From Spirochaetales bacterium (GTDB lineage: Bacteria; Spirochaetota; Spirochaetia; DSM-2461): DNA of 51,440 nucleotides. How positions within the stretch are numbered: position 1 is the first letter of the stretch; each line of letters begins with the position of its first letter. Positions 31,390 through 40,015 of this stretch are shown piece by piece. The translations under genes and the position numbers were made by a program. Below the pieces are notes generated by a model. The model was not told the origin of the DNA. It did no database searches and saw only the letters and a list, made by a program, of their open reading frames with translations. The stretch lies in assembly GCA_003247135.1 (NCBI GenBank), contig QKAW01000012.1:1-51440 (forward strand). Direction: 5' to 3'.

Positions 31390-32208
31390 CTATAAATCAA
31401 TTATTTCAAAAGGAGTGTGAAGTTGAGTATATCCACAATCCTTAATTATTTGCTTTGCTTCATTAAAGTAACACTCTATATTGTTTGGAGCATGAACATC
31501 ACTATTAAGGCAAACTTTTATACCTCTATTAAAACACTCTTTAAGAATCCATGGAGATGGATAGGGAACATCATTAACTCCTCTTGAAAGAGCCCCGGTA
31601 TTAACTTCGACTATAATATCTCTACTTTTTAAAAGATCAAGGGTTTTTAACACATCCTCCCTGTACCAGGGTTCATTTTCATTAAAATATTTATTCCCTT
31701 TGTTAAATTTTCTAATTAGATCAAGATGCCCCAATATATTAAAACCCCCCTGGAGAATTAAAGCCCTCAAAGTTTTATAATACTCTCTTGAGAAAGCTTC
31801 TATAGAGCCAAAAACATCATTTAATACTTTTGCAAAAGTAGAATCGCTTTCATCTACACTAAAATAGGTATTAAAACCATCTGGTTTAACCATATGAACC
31901 GACCCAATAGAGTAGTCAAGATTGAATTTTTTAAACTTTTCTACTCTGTTTTCATCAGGATAATAATCAATTTCCAGTCCTAAATAAATTTTTATCTCTT
32001 TACCGTACTTAACTTTAAGCTCATTTATACTACTAATATAATCAGGAAGATTACTCTCTGTTAATGTCCAGTCATTAATCTCCTTAATTGGTGCATGGGA
32101 TGAAAACCCCAGAACAGAGAATCCTCTGCTAATTGCTTCGAGAACATACTCTTCAGGATGGCCTTTACCATCACAAAAATAGCAATGAGTATGGTAATTT
32201 ACTTTCAT
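31390..32208 (-). CDS. PHP-domain phosphatase, histidinol-phosphatase (HisK/HisJ) type
   Basis: A 272-residue PHP hydrolase with metal motifs NYHTHCYFCDGKGHPEEYV (His6, His8), GFSSHAP, LEIDYYPD, YSIGSVHM, GHLDLIRKF, EVNTGALSRG and LNSDVHAPN, which are the PHP ligand positions. These fit histidinol-phosphatase of the HisJ type, the last phosphate-removal step in histidine synthesis. No other his genes are nearby, so another phosphoester substrate is possible. A promoter with TTGACC, a 17-bp spacer and TTTAAT ends 6 nt before the ATG, which suggests leaderless translation. It heads the PHP-Dabb-dus operon. Confidence 0.87.
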   Translation of the reverse strand: MKVNYHTHCYFCDGKGHPEEYVLEAISRGFSVLGFSSHAPIKEINDWTLTESNLPDYISSINELKVKYGKEIKIYLGLEIDYYPDENRVEKFKKFNLDYSIGSVHMVKPDGFNTYFSVDESDSTFAKVLNDVFGSIEAFSREYYKTLRALILQGGFNILGHLDLIRKFNKGNKYFNENEPWYREDVLKTLDLLKSRDIIVEVNTGALSRGVNDVPYPSPWILKECFNRGIKVCLNSDVHAPNNIECYFNEAKQIIKDCGYTQLHTPFEIIDL

Positions 32209-32214
32209 GGATTA

Positions 32215-32243
32215 ATTAAATAAATTTTAACTAAAGTGGTCAA
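32215..32243 (-). promoter_or_regulatory. Predicted leaderless promoter of the PHP-Dabb-dus operon
   Basis: Minus strand TTGACC (32238-32243), exactly 17 bp, TTTAAT (32215-32220), then 6 nt to the ATG. No Shine-Dalgarno site. Confidence 0.6.
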
Positions 32244-32288
32244 TACTATTTTTGTTTTGTTTTGCTTTTAACTACTATTGTTTTATCG

Positions 32289-32294
32289 TATAAT
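32289..32294 (+). promoter_or_regulatory. Predicted leaderless -10 box of the GGDEF-EAL gene
   Basis: Perfect TATAAT ending 6 nt before ATG 32301, no Shine-Dalgarno site. The -35 is weak (TTTTAA at 17 bp). The 92-bp gap with the PHP gene holds both divergent promoters. Confidence 0.6.
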
Positions 32295-32300
32295 AAAAAT

Positions 32301-34319
32301 ATGGAAGAATTTCTAATATATTTGTCTCCTGATATAGATACAACGATTAATAAACAGTTAGTTGAATTAGGGTATAGTACTATCTCTGGTTCAAATTCTG
32401 ATATAGATTTACAAAATAAACATATACGACTATTTATATTAACCACAAAGATCAATAACCTTGATTTTGCAAAAAAAGTTAAGAGTAATTTGCACAAGGA
32501 GATTCTCTTTATTATTGATGATACAATTAATCAGATAAATACTGATGACTTGGTTTCTTTAGAACCATTAGGTGTTTTATCAATGCCTATTATTCACTAT
32601 GAATTTAAAATAAACATTCTTAGCATAGTAAAAAAACTTAGTAAGTTTAATCTAATCTCCCAGGGTGAGATATGGTCCCAGGCTCTTATGAATGCAACAA
32701 CAGATGCAGTTGTTGAAGTAGACAGTATGGGAAAAATAAAACATATGAACTCAGTAGCACAACAACTTGTTGGAATTGAGAATCATAAAGCTGTTGGGGT
32801 TGAAGCACAAAGAGTACTTCAATTCAAAATATCTAACAATGAAGAATTAAATTATACAGATGAAGTTTTTGATGAATATATAGAGTTTGAGGGGGAAATA
32901 TACAATAGAATAGCCAAGCAATTTATTCATATTTCAGGCAAAATGGCAACGGTAAAGGATAATAACGGAAATTCTAAAGGAAAAACTATAATAATCAAAG
33001 ATATTAGAGAGTTAAAAAACCTTTTCAGTAAAATAAACTATCACACATCCCATGATAACCTGACAGGTCTCCTTAACAGAAAAAGTTTTATTGAAGAAAC
33101 TGACAAAATTATAACCCTATCTAAATTTGATGGAAGAAATCATGGTTTAATTGTTATCAGTATCGATAAATTTAAAGTTGTTAATGATACATGTGGGCAC
33201 ACTGCCGGCGATGAACTTCTTCGAAAAATAGCATATATAATTAATGAAAATGATAAATTTAAAATTGCCGGAAGAATTAGTGGGGATGAGTTTGGAATTC
33301 TTGTTGATGATGCGTCTATTACAGAGATAAAGCATTTAACAAAATCCATAAAAACAAAAATATCCCAACAAGATTTTATATGGGGAGAAAAAGAGTTTCC
33401 TATACGATGCTGCTATGGGATTGTAACAATTAATAAAAATACAGTTGACCATTATACCCTATTTGCAGCTGTAGACGATGCAATATCCATTGCTAAAGAG
33501 AAAGGTGGAGGAAAGATTGAAATATACAACAATCTGCAAGATGAGTATAATAAAAGACGGGGAGATATGTCATGGATGCACAAGCTGAAAAATGCAATAT
33601 CCGGTGACCTTTTTGAATTATACTATCAGGAAATTATTCCTATTTCCCCGGAAGATACAAAAAAAATTGAGATTCTGGTTCGACTAAAAGATGAAAATGG
33701 AAAAATAATAACTCCTGATATATTCATTCCGCCAGCAGAACACTATGGAATAATGCCGGAAATTGATAAAATTATTATCGAAAAATCAGTGCTATTCTGT
33801 AAAGAGTTAATAGAAAACCCCAAAAATGATAGTAAATATATACTAAGTGTCAATCTTTCCGCAACATCAATGCTCGACAAGAGTCTGGCTAGTTACATAA
33901 TTTCTGTTTTTCAAAAATTTAAAGTACCTCCTACCCTATTCTGCTTTGAAATTACAGAAACCTCTGCAATAAAAAACATGAATATTGCCAAGTATCTTAT
34001 TAACAATTTAAAAGCGGTTGGTTGTCAGTTTAGTATTGATGATTTTGGAAGTGGTTTTTCCAATTTTAGTTATTTACGCCATATGAATGTTGACTATCTA
34101 AAAATTGATGGTTCATTCATCTCAGAAATTATAGATGATCCAATAAGTCTTGCAATGGTAGAATCAATTAACAACATTGGTCACATACTTAAATTAAAAA
34201 CAGTTGCTGAATTTGTATCAAATAAAGAGATACAGGAAGAACTGATAAAAATAGGAGTTGATTATCTACAGGGCTACTCCATATCGATACCAACTCCTCT
34301 TAAAAATCTTTTAAGCTGA
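32301..34319 (+). CDS. GGDEF-EAL cyclic-di-GMP enzyme with PAS domain
   Basis: A signalling protein of about 672 residues. The first 120 residues look like a receiver-type fold (FLIYLSPDIDTTINKQL, IRLFILTT, LFIIDDT, LGVLSMPI), then a PAS domain (ALMNATTDAVVEVDSMGKIKHMNSVAQQLVG), a GGDEF domain with the signature SGDEF (GRISGDEFGIL) after DNLTGLLNRKSF, and an EAL domain. The EAL residues appear intact although the signature is EILVR: NLSA, FEITET, DDFGSGFS, LKID, AEFV and LQGYSI. So phosphodiesterase activity is plausible, and SGDEF variants can also be active. I chose ATG 32301, 6 nt after a TATAAT box; the upstream TTG at 32262 is rejected. The 3' end overlaps the small convergent gene by 9 bp. 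Confidence 0.92.
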   Translation: MEEFLIYLSPDIDTTINKQLVELGYSTISGSNSDIDLQNKHIRLFILTTKINNLDFAKKVKSNLHKEILFIIDDTINQINTDDLVSLEPLGVLSMPIIHYEFKINILSIVKKLSKFNLISQGEIWSQALMNATTDAVVEVDSMGKIKHMNSVAQQLVGIENHKAVGVEAQRVLQFKISNNEELNYTDEVFDEYIEFEGEIYNRIAKQFIHISGKMATVKDNNGNSKGKTIIIKDIRELKNLFSKINYHTSHDNLTGLLNRKSFIEETDKIITLSKFDGRNHGLIVISIDKFKVVNDTCGHTAGDELLRKIAYIINENDKFKIAGRISGDEFGILVDDASITEIKHLTKSIKTKISQQDFIWGEKEFPIRCCYGIVTINKNTVDHYTLFAAVDDAISIAKEKGGGKIEIYNNLQDEYNKRRGDMSWMHKLKNAISGDLFELYYQEIIPISPEDTKKIEILVRLKDENGKIITPDIFIPPAEHYGIMPEIDKIIIEKSVLFCKELIENPKNDSKYILSVNLSATSMLDKSLASYIISVFQKFKVPPTLFCFEITETSAIKNMNIAKYLINNLKAVGCQFSIDDFGSGFSNFSYLRHMNVDYLKIDGSFISEIIDDPISLAMVESINNIGHILKLKTVAEFVSNKEIQEELIKIGVDYLQGYSISIPTPLKNLLS

Positions 34320-34508
34320 GATCATCTCAGTTAAATAATTAGTTCTAAGACATGATTCAAAAAGTTGTTTTGACATTATCTCTTCCCTGGATTCAATTCC
34401 ATAGCCGTTATTTTTTTCAAGTAACACCAGAATCTTATCGCTATCTTCATTAATAATAGTTAAAAATTCTGGATAATTTTCAGAGCCTTTAATTTTAAAT
34501 TTCTTCAT
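34311..34508 (-). CDS. Small protein of 65 residues, unknown
   Basis: Sequence begins MKKFKIKGSENYPEFLTIINEDSDKI and is charged with a VLLEKNNGYGIES stretch; no signal peptide or motif is visible. An AAAGAGGT ribosome-binding site 5 nt before the ATG and coding-like composition support it. It is divergent from aroK and overlaps the GGDEF-EAL gene's end by 9 bp. Function is not recognised. Confidence 0.6.
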   Translation of the reverse strand: MKKFKIKGSENYPEFLTIINEDSDKILVLLEKNNGYGIESREEIMSKQLFESCLRTNYLTEMISA

Positions 34509-34566
34509 AAATACCTCTTTGTAGAAAAGTGTTATACATACTAATCGGATAATTTTATAAAGACCT

Positions 34567-34590
34567 TTATTGAAAGTTAATTTTCAATAA
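34567..34590. promoter_or_regulatory. 24-bp near-perfect palindrome over the aroK -35, candidate operator
   Basis: Arms TTATTGAAA (34567-34575) and TTTCAATAA (34582-34590) around a 6-nt centre. It covers the TTGAAA -35 of the predicted aroK promoter, so a bound protein would block polymerase. The regulator is unknown. No T-run follows on either strand near enough to make it a terminator. Confidence 0.6.
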
Positions 34591-34598
34591 TGTAACAT
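34570..34598 (+). promoter_or_regulatory. Predicted leaderless promoter of aroK-aroC
   Basis: TTGAAA (34570-34575), exactly 17 bp, TAACAT (34593-34598), then 5 nt to ATG 34604. No Shine-Dalgarno site. Confidence 0.6.
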
Positions 34599-34603
34599 GA
34601 GAT

Positions 34604-35116
34604 ATGGATAACAGATATTTCATTGTAGGTATAAAACATTGTGGGAAAAGTACTATAGGAAGACGTCTAGCAAAAGAGTTAAACACTCTTTTTATCGATT
34701 TAGATACAGAAATAGAGAGTAGTACAGGAATGAAAGTTCGGGACTTTTATAAAAAATTCGGTAAAGATAAATTCCAGGAAAAAGAGTTCGAGGAATTATT
34801 AAAACTCAGTAAAGAGAGTTTCAACTATATATGTGCTACAGGTGGTGGTATTTGTGACAATGAAAGAGCATTTAAACTTCTTAAAGAGATGAAAAACACA
34901 ATATACATTAATACAGATTTCCAGACAGTCTATAAAAGAATCATCGCTAATGGTGTTCCTGCTTTTTTAACATCAGAAAATCCTGAAGATGAATTTAGAG
35001 AGTTATATACAAAAAGAAATATATTATATAAAGAGTTAGCCCAATATGAAGTTAATGGAAGTAACAAGAGTCCATTTGAAATAACAGAAAACATAATAAA
35101 GAGAATAAAGGAGTAA
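34604..35116 (+). CDS. aroK: Shikimate kinase
   Basis: Phosphorylates shikimate at the 3-hydroxyl with ATP, the fifth step towards chorismate. The 170-residue chain has the P-loop GIKHCGKSTIG (residues about 9-19), the shikimate-binding FIDLDTEIE with Asp, FRE-like FQEKEFEEL, and ICATGGGI with the double-glycine loop; the lid region has Arg residues (TKRNILYKELAQYEV). aroC starts 3 nt after its stop, so both form an aro operon. A TTGAAA-17-TAACAT promoter 5 nt before the ATG suggests a leaderless mRNA, overlapped by a palindromic operator. Confidence 0.92.
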   Translation: MDNRYFIVGIKHCGKSTIGRRLAKELNTLFIDLDTEIESSTGMKVRDFYKKFGKDKFQEKEFEELLKLSKESFNYICATGGGICDNERAFKLLKEMKNTIYINTDFQTVYKRIIANGVPAFLTSENPEDEFRELYTKRNILYKELAQYEVNGSNKSPFEITENIIKRIKE

Positions 35117-35119
35117 CAG

Positions 35120-36184
35120 TTGCCAGGAAGTAATTATGGAAATATTTTTAAAATAACAACATTTGGAGAGTCTCATGGTGAAGCTCTTGGAGTTGTAATT
35201 GATGGTGTTCCTGCAGGGTTTCCACTATCAATGGAAAAAATACAGATGGAAATGGATCGAAGAAGACCAGGACAGTCTGATGCAACAACTCCAAGGAAAG
35301 AGAGCGATACTGTTAAATGTCTTTCAGGATTTTTCGAAGGAAAAACCACTGGAACTCCACTGACACTTATTCTTTATAATCAAAACACTAAAAGTTCTGA
35401 CTATGGTGATATTGTGGAAAAATTCAGACCCGGACATGGAGACTGGACATATTTTTCAAAATATAATGGCCACAGAGATTGGCGTGGTGGTGGAAGATCC
35501 TCGGGTCGAGAGACTGCAGCGAGAACAGCAGCGGGAGCTGTTGCAAAGCAGTTTTTGGAATCAATCGGGGTGGACATACATGCCTATACGAAATCAGCTG
35601 GTGGAATTAAATGTGAAACTTACAGCAGAGAGGTTATAGAAAAAAATCCAATGAGGGCCTGCGATCCTGTTGCTGCAGAGAAAATGATGGAAAAACTTCA
35701 TCTTTTAATGAAGGAACATAACAGTATGGGAGGTATTGTAGAGTGTAGAATCTCTAACATGCCTCCGGGAATTGGAGAACCTGTATTTAACAAACTGGAT
35801 GCAGAGTTGGCTAAGGCAGTAATGTCTTTAGGTACTGTTAAAGGTTTTGAAGTAGGCTCAGGTTTCGCATGTGCTGAGCTTACAGGTAAAGAACAGAATG
35901 ATCAAAGAGATGCAGATGGTTTTCTTACGAATAATGCAGGAGGAATAATTGCAGGAATCTCTTCTGGGCAGGAAATTGTTTTCAGAGCAGCAATAAAACC
36001 AACCCCTTCCATTAGTCAGCCGCAAAAAACTGTAGATAAAAATAATAACTCTACAGAGATAACAACCTTTGGTCGGCATGACCCATGTATCTGTCCACGG
36101 ATTGTACCTGTAATTGAAGCTATGGCTGCAATTGTTATATTTGACTTAATTCTATTGCAAAAAAGAAATGAGTTTGTAGTTTAA
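35120..36184 (+). CDS. aroC: Chorismate synthase
   Basis: FMNH2-dependent enzyme converting 5-enolpyruvylshikimate 3-phosphate to chorismate. 354 residues, the usual length. Signatures: [30 protein letters not shown] at the N-terminus, [77 protein letters not shown] and [20 protein letters not shown]. The start is TTG at 35120 with AAGGAG just upstream; aroK ends 3 nt before. The terminator after it overlaps the end of the convergent gene. Confidence 0.96.
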   Translation: MPGSNYGNIFKITTFGESHGEALGVVIDGVPAGFPLSMEKIQMEMDRRRPGQSDATTPRKESDTVKCLSGFFEGKTTGTPLTLILYNQNTKSSDYGDIVEKFRPGHGDWTYFSKYNGHRDWRGGGRSSGRETAARTAAGAVAKQFLESIGVDIHAYTKSAGGIKCETYSREVIEKNPMRACDPVAAEKMMEKLHLLMKEHNSMGGIVECRISNMPPGIGEPVFNKLDAELAKAVMSLGTVKGFEVGSGFACAELTGKEQNDQRDADGFLTNNAGGIIAGISSGQEIVFRAAIKPTPSISQPQKTVDKNNNSTEITTFGRHDPCICPRIVPVIEAMAAIVIFDLILLQKRNEFVV

Positions 36185-36192
36185 AAATTTTA

Positions 36193-36225
36193 AGCTGGGA
36201 TATTATCTAACCCAGCTTTTTTTTA
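36193..36225 (+). terminator. Intrinsic terminator after aroC, also encoding the neighbour's C-terminus
   Basis: AGCTGGG (36193-36199) / CCCAGCT (36211-36217) with an 11-nt loop and T8. Its right half encodes the final KKSWVR and stop of the convergent gene on the minus strand. Confidence 0.88.
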
Positions 36226-36919
36226 CGAACAAAACTTTAGTATCATTACCGGGAGTATCTATTTCAGTTTTTTCAACATTAACCTCAGGAAGAACTTCTT
36301 CGGAAACATATTCTACAGCTACTTTAGCAGGTTCAAACCCAACAGGTATTTCAGCTTTTAAAACTACAGGATCACTATCTATATAGCTCATTCTTTTTAA
36401 TAATGAGACAAGTTTTACTCCATACTTAGGATCTTCAGCCCATTTTCCCGCAAGATCATGTACAGTTTCAGCAGAACCCCTTTTAACAAAATAGAATCGT
36501 GGATCCAAAAGTTCCCCTTTTAAATCCTCAGTTGTAGAATAGGCTTTAAGATGTTGAATATGAGCTCTAACCCCATCTCTTATAGTAGAAAAGCTTGCTC
36601 CTTTTTTAGAGTCAAATGAACCTAGACCACAAAAATTATTTTGACCATAATCAACAAGTCCACCAAACTTCAGAAAACCTGTCTCAAGACACATCTGAAC
36701 AAAAGCAATATCCCAATTAATTCCCTCGAGTTTAGCCTCTTCAATATAGATATTTGCAAACTCCATTAATAGTTCATCACCCAATGCTGAATTACCATAG
36801 GATAAAAATTGGGATAGAGTTAAAGCGGAACTACTCCCAGGAGAGAAGATCTTATCATTAATACCATAAACACTACAGATTGAAAAAAATACAATCAGAA
36901 AAAAGAGGGAATTCTTCAT
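36203..36919 (-). CDS. Exported glucosaminidase-domain protein
   Basis: A 238-residue protein with a signal peptide (KNSLFFLIVFFSICSVYG) and a glucosaminidase-type domain (about 40-175): EFANIYIEEAKLEGINWDIAFVQMCLETGFLKFGG with the likely catalytic Glu, YGQNNFCGLGSFDS, SFSTIRDGVRAHIQHLKAYS, and a later WAEDPKYG. It probably cleaves peptidoglycan in the periplasm, for example in daughter-cell separation or flagellar assembly (family knowledge). The C-terminal 55 residues are acidic and of unknown role. TAAAAT 6 nt before the ATG and no Shine-Dalgarno site suggest leaderless expression. Confidence 0.83.
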   Translation of the reverse strand: MKNSLFFLIVFFSICSVYGINDKIFSPGSSSALTLSQFLSYGNSALGDELLMEFANIYIEEAKLEGINWDIAFVQMCLETGFLKFGGLVDYGQNNFCGLGSFDSKKGASFSTIRDGVRAHIQHLKAYSTTEDLKGELLDPRFYFVKRGSAETVHDLAGKWAEDPKYGVKLVSLLKRMSYIDSDPVVLKAEIPVGFEPAKVAVEYVSEEVLPEVNVEKTEIDTPGNDTKVLFVKKSWVR

Positions 36920-36925
36920 TTTTAC

Positions 36926-36931
36926 ATTTTA
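36926..36931 (-). promoter_or_regulatory. Predicted leaderless -10 box of the glucosaminidase gene
   Basis: Minus strand TAAAAT ending 6 nt before the ATG at 36917-36919; a TTGTTT lies 18 bp further upstream. Confidence 0.5.
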
Positions 36932-37002
36932 ATCTGAATTTTTAATTTAAAACAAGTTATTTTCCATATTATGAGTAAATGATCTTTCAAAAAATATAAT
37001 AT

Positions 37003-37018
37003 TTCACAATATTGTGAA
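37003..37018. promoter_or_regulatory. Perfect 16-bp palindrome between the glucosaminidase gene and hflX
   Basis: TTCACAATATTGTGAA, a perfect palindrome in the 145-bp divergent promoter region, about 47 bp upstream of hflX. It resembles in composition, but is arranged differently from, Rex or CRP-type sites (TTGTGA...TCACAA). Probably a regulator site. Confidence 0.55.
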
Positions 37019-37052
37019 TAAAGTTTTACTTTATATAAATAGGTAAATAAAT

Positions 37053-37058
37053 TAAAAT
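37053..37058 (+). promoter_or_regulatory. Predicted leaderless -10 box of hflX
   Basis: TAAAAT ending 6 nt before ATG 37065, with TTTATA 17 bp upstream; no Shine-Dalgarno site. Confidence 0.45.
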
Positions 37059-37064
37059 AGAGTA

Positions 37065-38366
37065 ATGAGTAATGATCTTGAACTGTATGATAATGGAGAC
37101 ATTTTATCAACAAAATGTGAAGCTGCTTTTTTAGTCGGAATAAAAGAGCGTGGAGAAAGTGATGAGGATGCACAGGAACACCTTGAGGAACTAGAATCTC
37201 TTGTGGATACCATGGGCATTGGTGTTGTATCAACGGATATAGCAATAATAAGGGAACCTAACCCTAAATTCTATATTGGTGCAGGAAAACTTGAAGAGAT
37301 AATTGAAAAAGCTAAATCCGCAAGAGCTGATTTAATAATATTTGATGCAGAACTCTCTCCAAGACAACAGAGAAATATTGAAGAGTTCTCAGGAGTAACC
37401 GTAATTGACAGACAGGAAGTAATTCTGGATATTTTTGCTGACAGAGCTAGTACTAAAGAGGCAACATTACAGGTTCAACTTGCCAGACTTGAGTACTCAT
37501 TACCACGATTAACAAGAGCTTGGACCCATCTGTCAAGGCAGAGAGGAGGAGCCAAAGGTAATCGAGGAAAAGGGGAAACCCAGCTAGAAAGCGACAAGCG
37601 AATGGTCTTAAGGTACATAACCTCCCTAAAAAAAGAGATTCAGGAAGTTAAGAAAAACAGACTTTTATTAAGAAAAAAAAGAGCTGACAGACCAGTTCCA
37701 TCTGCTGCAATTGTGGGATATACAAATGCTGGTAAATCATCACTTCTTAATTTTTTAACAGGCAGTAATGTTTTAGCTGAGGATAAACTTTTTGCAACCC
37801 TCGACCCAACTTCCAGAAAAATTTCCCTACCTGGAGGTAGAGAGTTTATTTTAACAGACACAGTAGGTTTTATTAGAAAATTACCCCACGATTTAATTGA
37901 TGCGTTTAAATCAACCCTTGAAGAGGCAGCCTTCGCGGACTTTATAATTCATGTATTAGATATTACAAATCCAAATGTTATGCACCATCAAAAAGTAACT
38001 CTTGATGTACTGGAGGATTTAGGAATAAAAAACAAGAAAATAATAACAGTGCTTAATAAAATTGATGCATTAAAACCGGATACTATTGAAGAGTTTAATC
38101 TATTAAAATTCCCAGGTGCGGTTAAAATATCTACATATACTGGAGCAGGTATTGATGATTTGCAAAATACAATTCATAAACTGTTAAAAGAACTCAATAT
38201 AGAAGTTAAATTTTCACTCCCTCTTGATAGATGGGATCTGCTATCCCTATTAAAAAGAGAGAGTCACATAGTCTCAGAAGAGTATAGTGGTGAAAATATA
38301 CTGGTACAAGCTTCTGTTTCTGAGAAGATAAAAAACCAGTTATCCAATTATATAATTACAGAATAA
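37065..38366 (+). CDS. hflX: GTPase HflX, ribosome-splitting factor
   Basis: GTPase that binds the 50S subunit and splits stalled or hibernating 70S ribosomes, notably after heat stress. The 433 residues have the N-terminal HflX domain (VGIKERGESDEDAQEHLEELESLV, PNPKFYIGAGKLEEI, DAELSPRQQRNIEE, DRQEVILDIFADRASTKEA) with the helical GGAKGNRGKGETQLESDKR linker, then a G domain: G1 GYTNAGKSS (about 217-225), G3 DTVGF, G4 NKID. The neighbouring palindrome and divergent glucosaminidase gene share its promoter region. The gene ends exactly where the convergent DUF5312-like gene ends. Confidence 0.96.
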   Translation: MSNDLELYDNGDILSTKCEAAFLVGIKERGESDEDAQEHLEELESLVDTMGIGVVSTDIAIIREPNPKFYIGAGKLEEIIEKAKSARADLIIFDAELSPRQQRNIEEFSGVTVIDRQEVILDIFADRASTKEATLQVQLARLEYSLPRLTRAWTHLSRQRGGAKGNRGKGETQLESDKRMVLRYITSLKKEIQEVKKNRLLLRKKRADRPVPSAAIVGYTNAGKSSLLNFLTGSNVLAEDKLFATLDPTSRKISLPGGREFILTDTVGFIRKLPHDLIDAFKSTLEEAAFADFIIHVLDITNPNVMHHQKVTLDVLEDLGIKNKKIITVLNKIDALKPDTIEEFNLLKFPGAVKISTYTGAGIDDLQNTIHKLLKELNIEVKFSLPLDRWDLLSLLKRESHIVSEEYSGENILVQASVSEKIKNQLSNYIITE

Positions 38367-39887
38367 TTAATCTTTTAAAGATTGTTGAATAAGTTGAACA
38401 ATATAGTAAAGTTTCTTATAAGTATTTAAAAGAGTCTCTTCAAGTGGTTCATCCTGAGCTGCTTGAAGTTCTTTCCAATTTATAATTGTCTCAACCTTAC
38501 CTACTTTATACTCTTCAAGTATAGCCTTAATAATATTACCAATTATAATCAAATTGGTTACAGAGGTATCAACAATTACCTTGGCCTGGGAATTGATTGT
38601 CTTAACTTCACTATCAAGGGCATTTTTAGCAATCATGTCACTACCGGACTTTCTTAGCATTGTTTTTATTTTGCTACCTGAAGGCTCATCATCAGCTAAT
38701 GAGTTATCTAAATCAATACTTTTAGGAAGAACTTCCTGAACCTTATAAAATGCTTCAGAAAACTCCTGACTTGTTACATGTGTTGCCCATTTTCCTTTAA
38801 TAAGGAGTATTTCTATTACAGGTTTAGTCTCGGTTTTAAAATAGTCTAGGAAAAAAGCTCTTAAAAAATTTATTGGATCTACATAGGTATAACCAATAAG
38901 ACCTTTCTTCTCATAAGTGATATTTGCATGTTTTGTATAATATTTATTTCTCTCAATTGAAGTAACATCTCCAAAAATCATCTCAATATACTTGGTTATA
39001 GCCATATCTCTTTTCTGTTTTAAAACTTTTTTAAGGCTCTCTTCCGCATCATCTCTAATAGTTCTTATATAATCTTCAACAATAGAGATATCATTAAATA
39101 TTGGTTTTACCTCGTATATAGGATTTTCATCAATTACTTTAACAATGTTTAATAAAACATTGGAGGATTTAACTTCTTGTATGCTTCTGACTGTTTTGTT
39201 CCACACCTTCATATCCATGCTCATGTTGGACCGGTATTTTGAAAAAATCTCGAAGATCTCTTTCCAGTTACTTGAAGTATTAAAAATTGCAAGAATTTCT
39301 AAAAAATCCTTTAAATCCTCAATGATATAAGTACCACTTATATCGGAAAAGCTTGTTTTATATACAAAATCATAATTTGGTAATCTGGAATCGAATTTCT
39401 TTAACAGAAAATAGTAGTTAAAACAGGATAATTCTTTAAACACTAGCATTAAAGTGAAAGTACTATTAATTCTGTTTGTTAATTCACTGGAAAAACTGGA
39501 GACAAGTGCTATAATCTCTTTATGTATCTTACTTGCAGTAAGTTTAACATTTTTGCTTGCTAGCAGACGGCTGTTTATCGATTCAACTGTTAACTGTTCA
39601 ACTGCATCCAACTGAGATTGTGACATGAAGTTTTCAACAATCATTCTCTTAAACTCTTTTGAGGTCTCTATACTCCCCAGAAGATCACTGTATGGACTTG
39701 CTATCTTATATATATTATAAAAAAATTGTGCCAATGAAACTGTAACTTCATCTTTTTTAACATTAAAAAACTTGGTACTTTTCTTAAGACCTTTCTTTAT
39801 ATCCTTAATGATTTTTTTATTTTTTGCATTAGGATCGTTTTCACCTGTAAAAATAGCTAAAATTTTTTCAATAATATCTGTTAACAT
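38367..39887 (-). CDS. DUF5312-like protein, probably spirochaete-specific
   Basis: A 506-residue, mostly helical cytoplasmic protein with no signal peptide or membrane segment. Recognisable stretches include the N-terminal MLTDIIEKILAIFTGENDP and KTRSIQ-type helices, and IINWKELQ near the end. Length and layout resemble the DUF5312 family, which I associate with spirochaetes; function is unknown. I start at ATG 39885-39887 because a TTGAAC, 17-bp, TATATT promoter ends 6 nt before it; an in-frame upstream extension to 39995 is rejected. It shares its stop region with hflX, with a small hairpin at about 38368-38382 (AATCTT/AAGATT). Upstream is the IS scar. Confidence 0.7.
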   Translation of the reverse strand: MLTDIIEKILAIFTGENDPNAKNKKIIKDIKKGLKKSTKFFNVKKDEVTVSLAQFFYNIYKIASPYSDLLGSIETSKEFKRMIVENFMSQSQLDAVEQLTVESINSRLLASKNVKLTASKIHKEIIALVSSFSSELTNRINSTFTLMLVFKELSCFNYYFLLKKFDSRLPNYDFVYKTSFSDISGTYIIEDLKDFLEILAIFNTSSNWKEIFEIFSKYRSNMSMDMKVWNKTVRSIQEVKSSNVLLNIVKVIDENPIYEVKPIFNDISIVEDYIRTIRDDAEESLKKVLKQKRDMAITKYIEMIFGDVTSIERNKYYTKHANITYEKKGLIGYTYVDPINFLRAFFLDYFKTETKPVIEILLIKGKWATHVTSQEFSEAFYKVQEVLPKSIDLDNSLADDEPSGSKIKTMLRKSGSDMIAKNALDSEVKTINSQAKVIVDTSVTNLIIIGNIIKAILEEYKVGKVETIINWKELQAAQDEPLEETLLNTYKKLYYIVQLIQQSLKD

Positions 39888-39893
39888 TGTTAT

Positions 39894-39922
39894 AATATAT
39901 ATCATTCTATATGTCAGTTCAA
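39894..39922 (-). promoter_or_regulatory. Predicted leaderless promoter of the DUF5312-like gene
   Basis: Minus strand TTGAAC (39917-39922), exactly 17 bp, TATATT (39894-39899), then 6 nt to the ATG. No Shine-Dalgarno site. Confidence 0.62.
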
Positions 39923-40015
39923 GTAAAAAAAGAAGCAGTTGAAAAAGTAAAAATTGTAGCTGCCCCCATGTGTCAATATAGATGTCACCTAGCATTTTAG
40001 GAAGGACATATACAG

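Noticed and set aside
39888..39995. N-terminal extension of the DUF5312-like protein (hydrophobic leader)
   Set aside because: The extension crosses a clear -35/-10 promoter and looks like translated promoter DNA, not a signal peptide.
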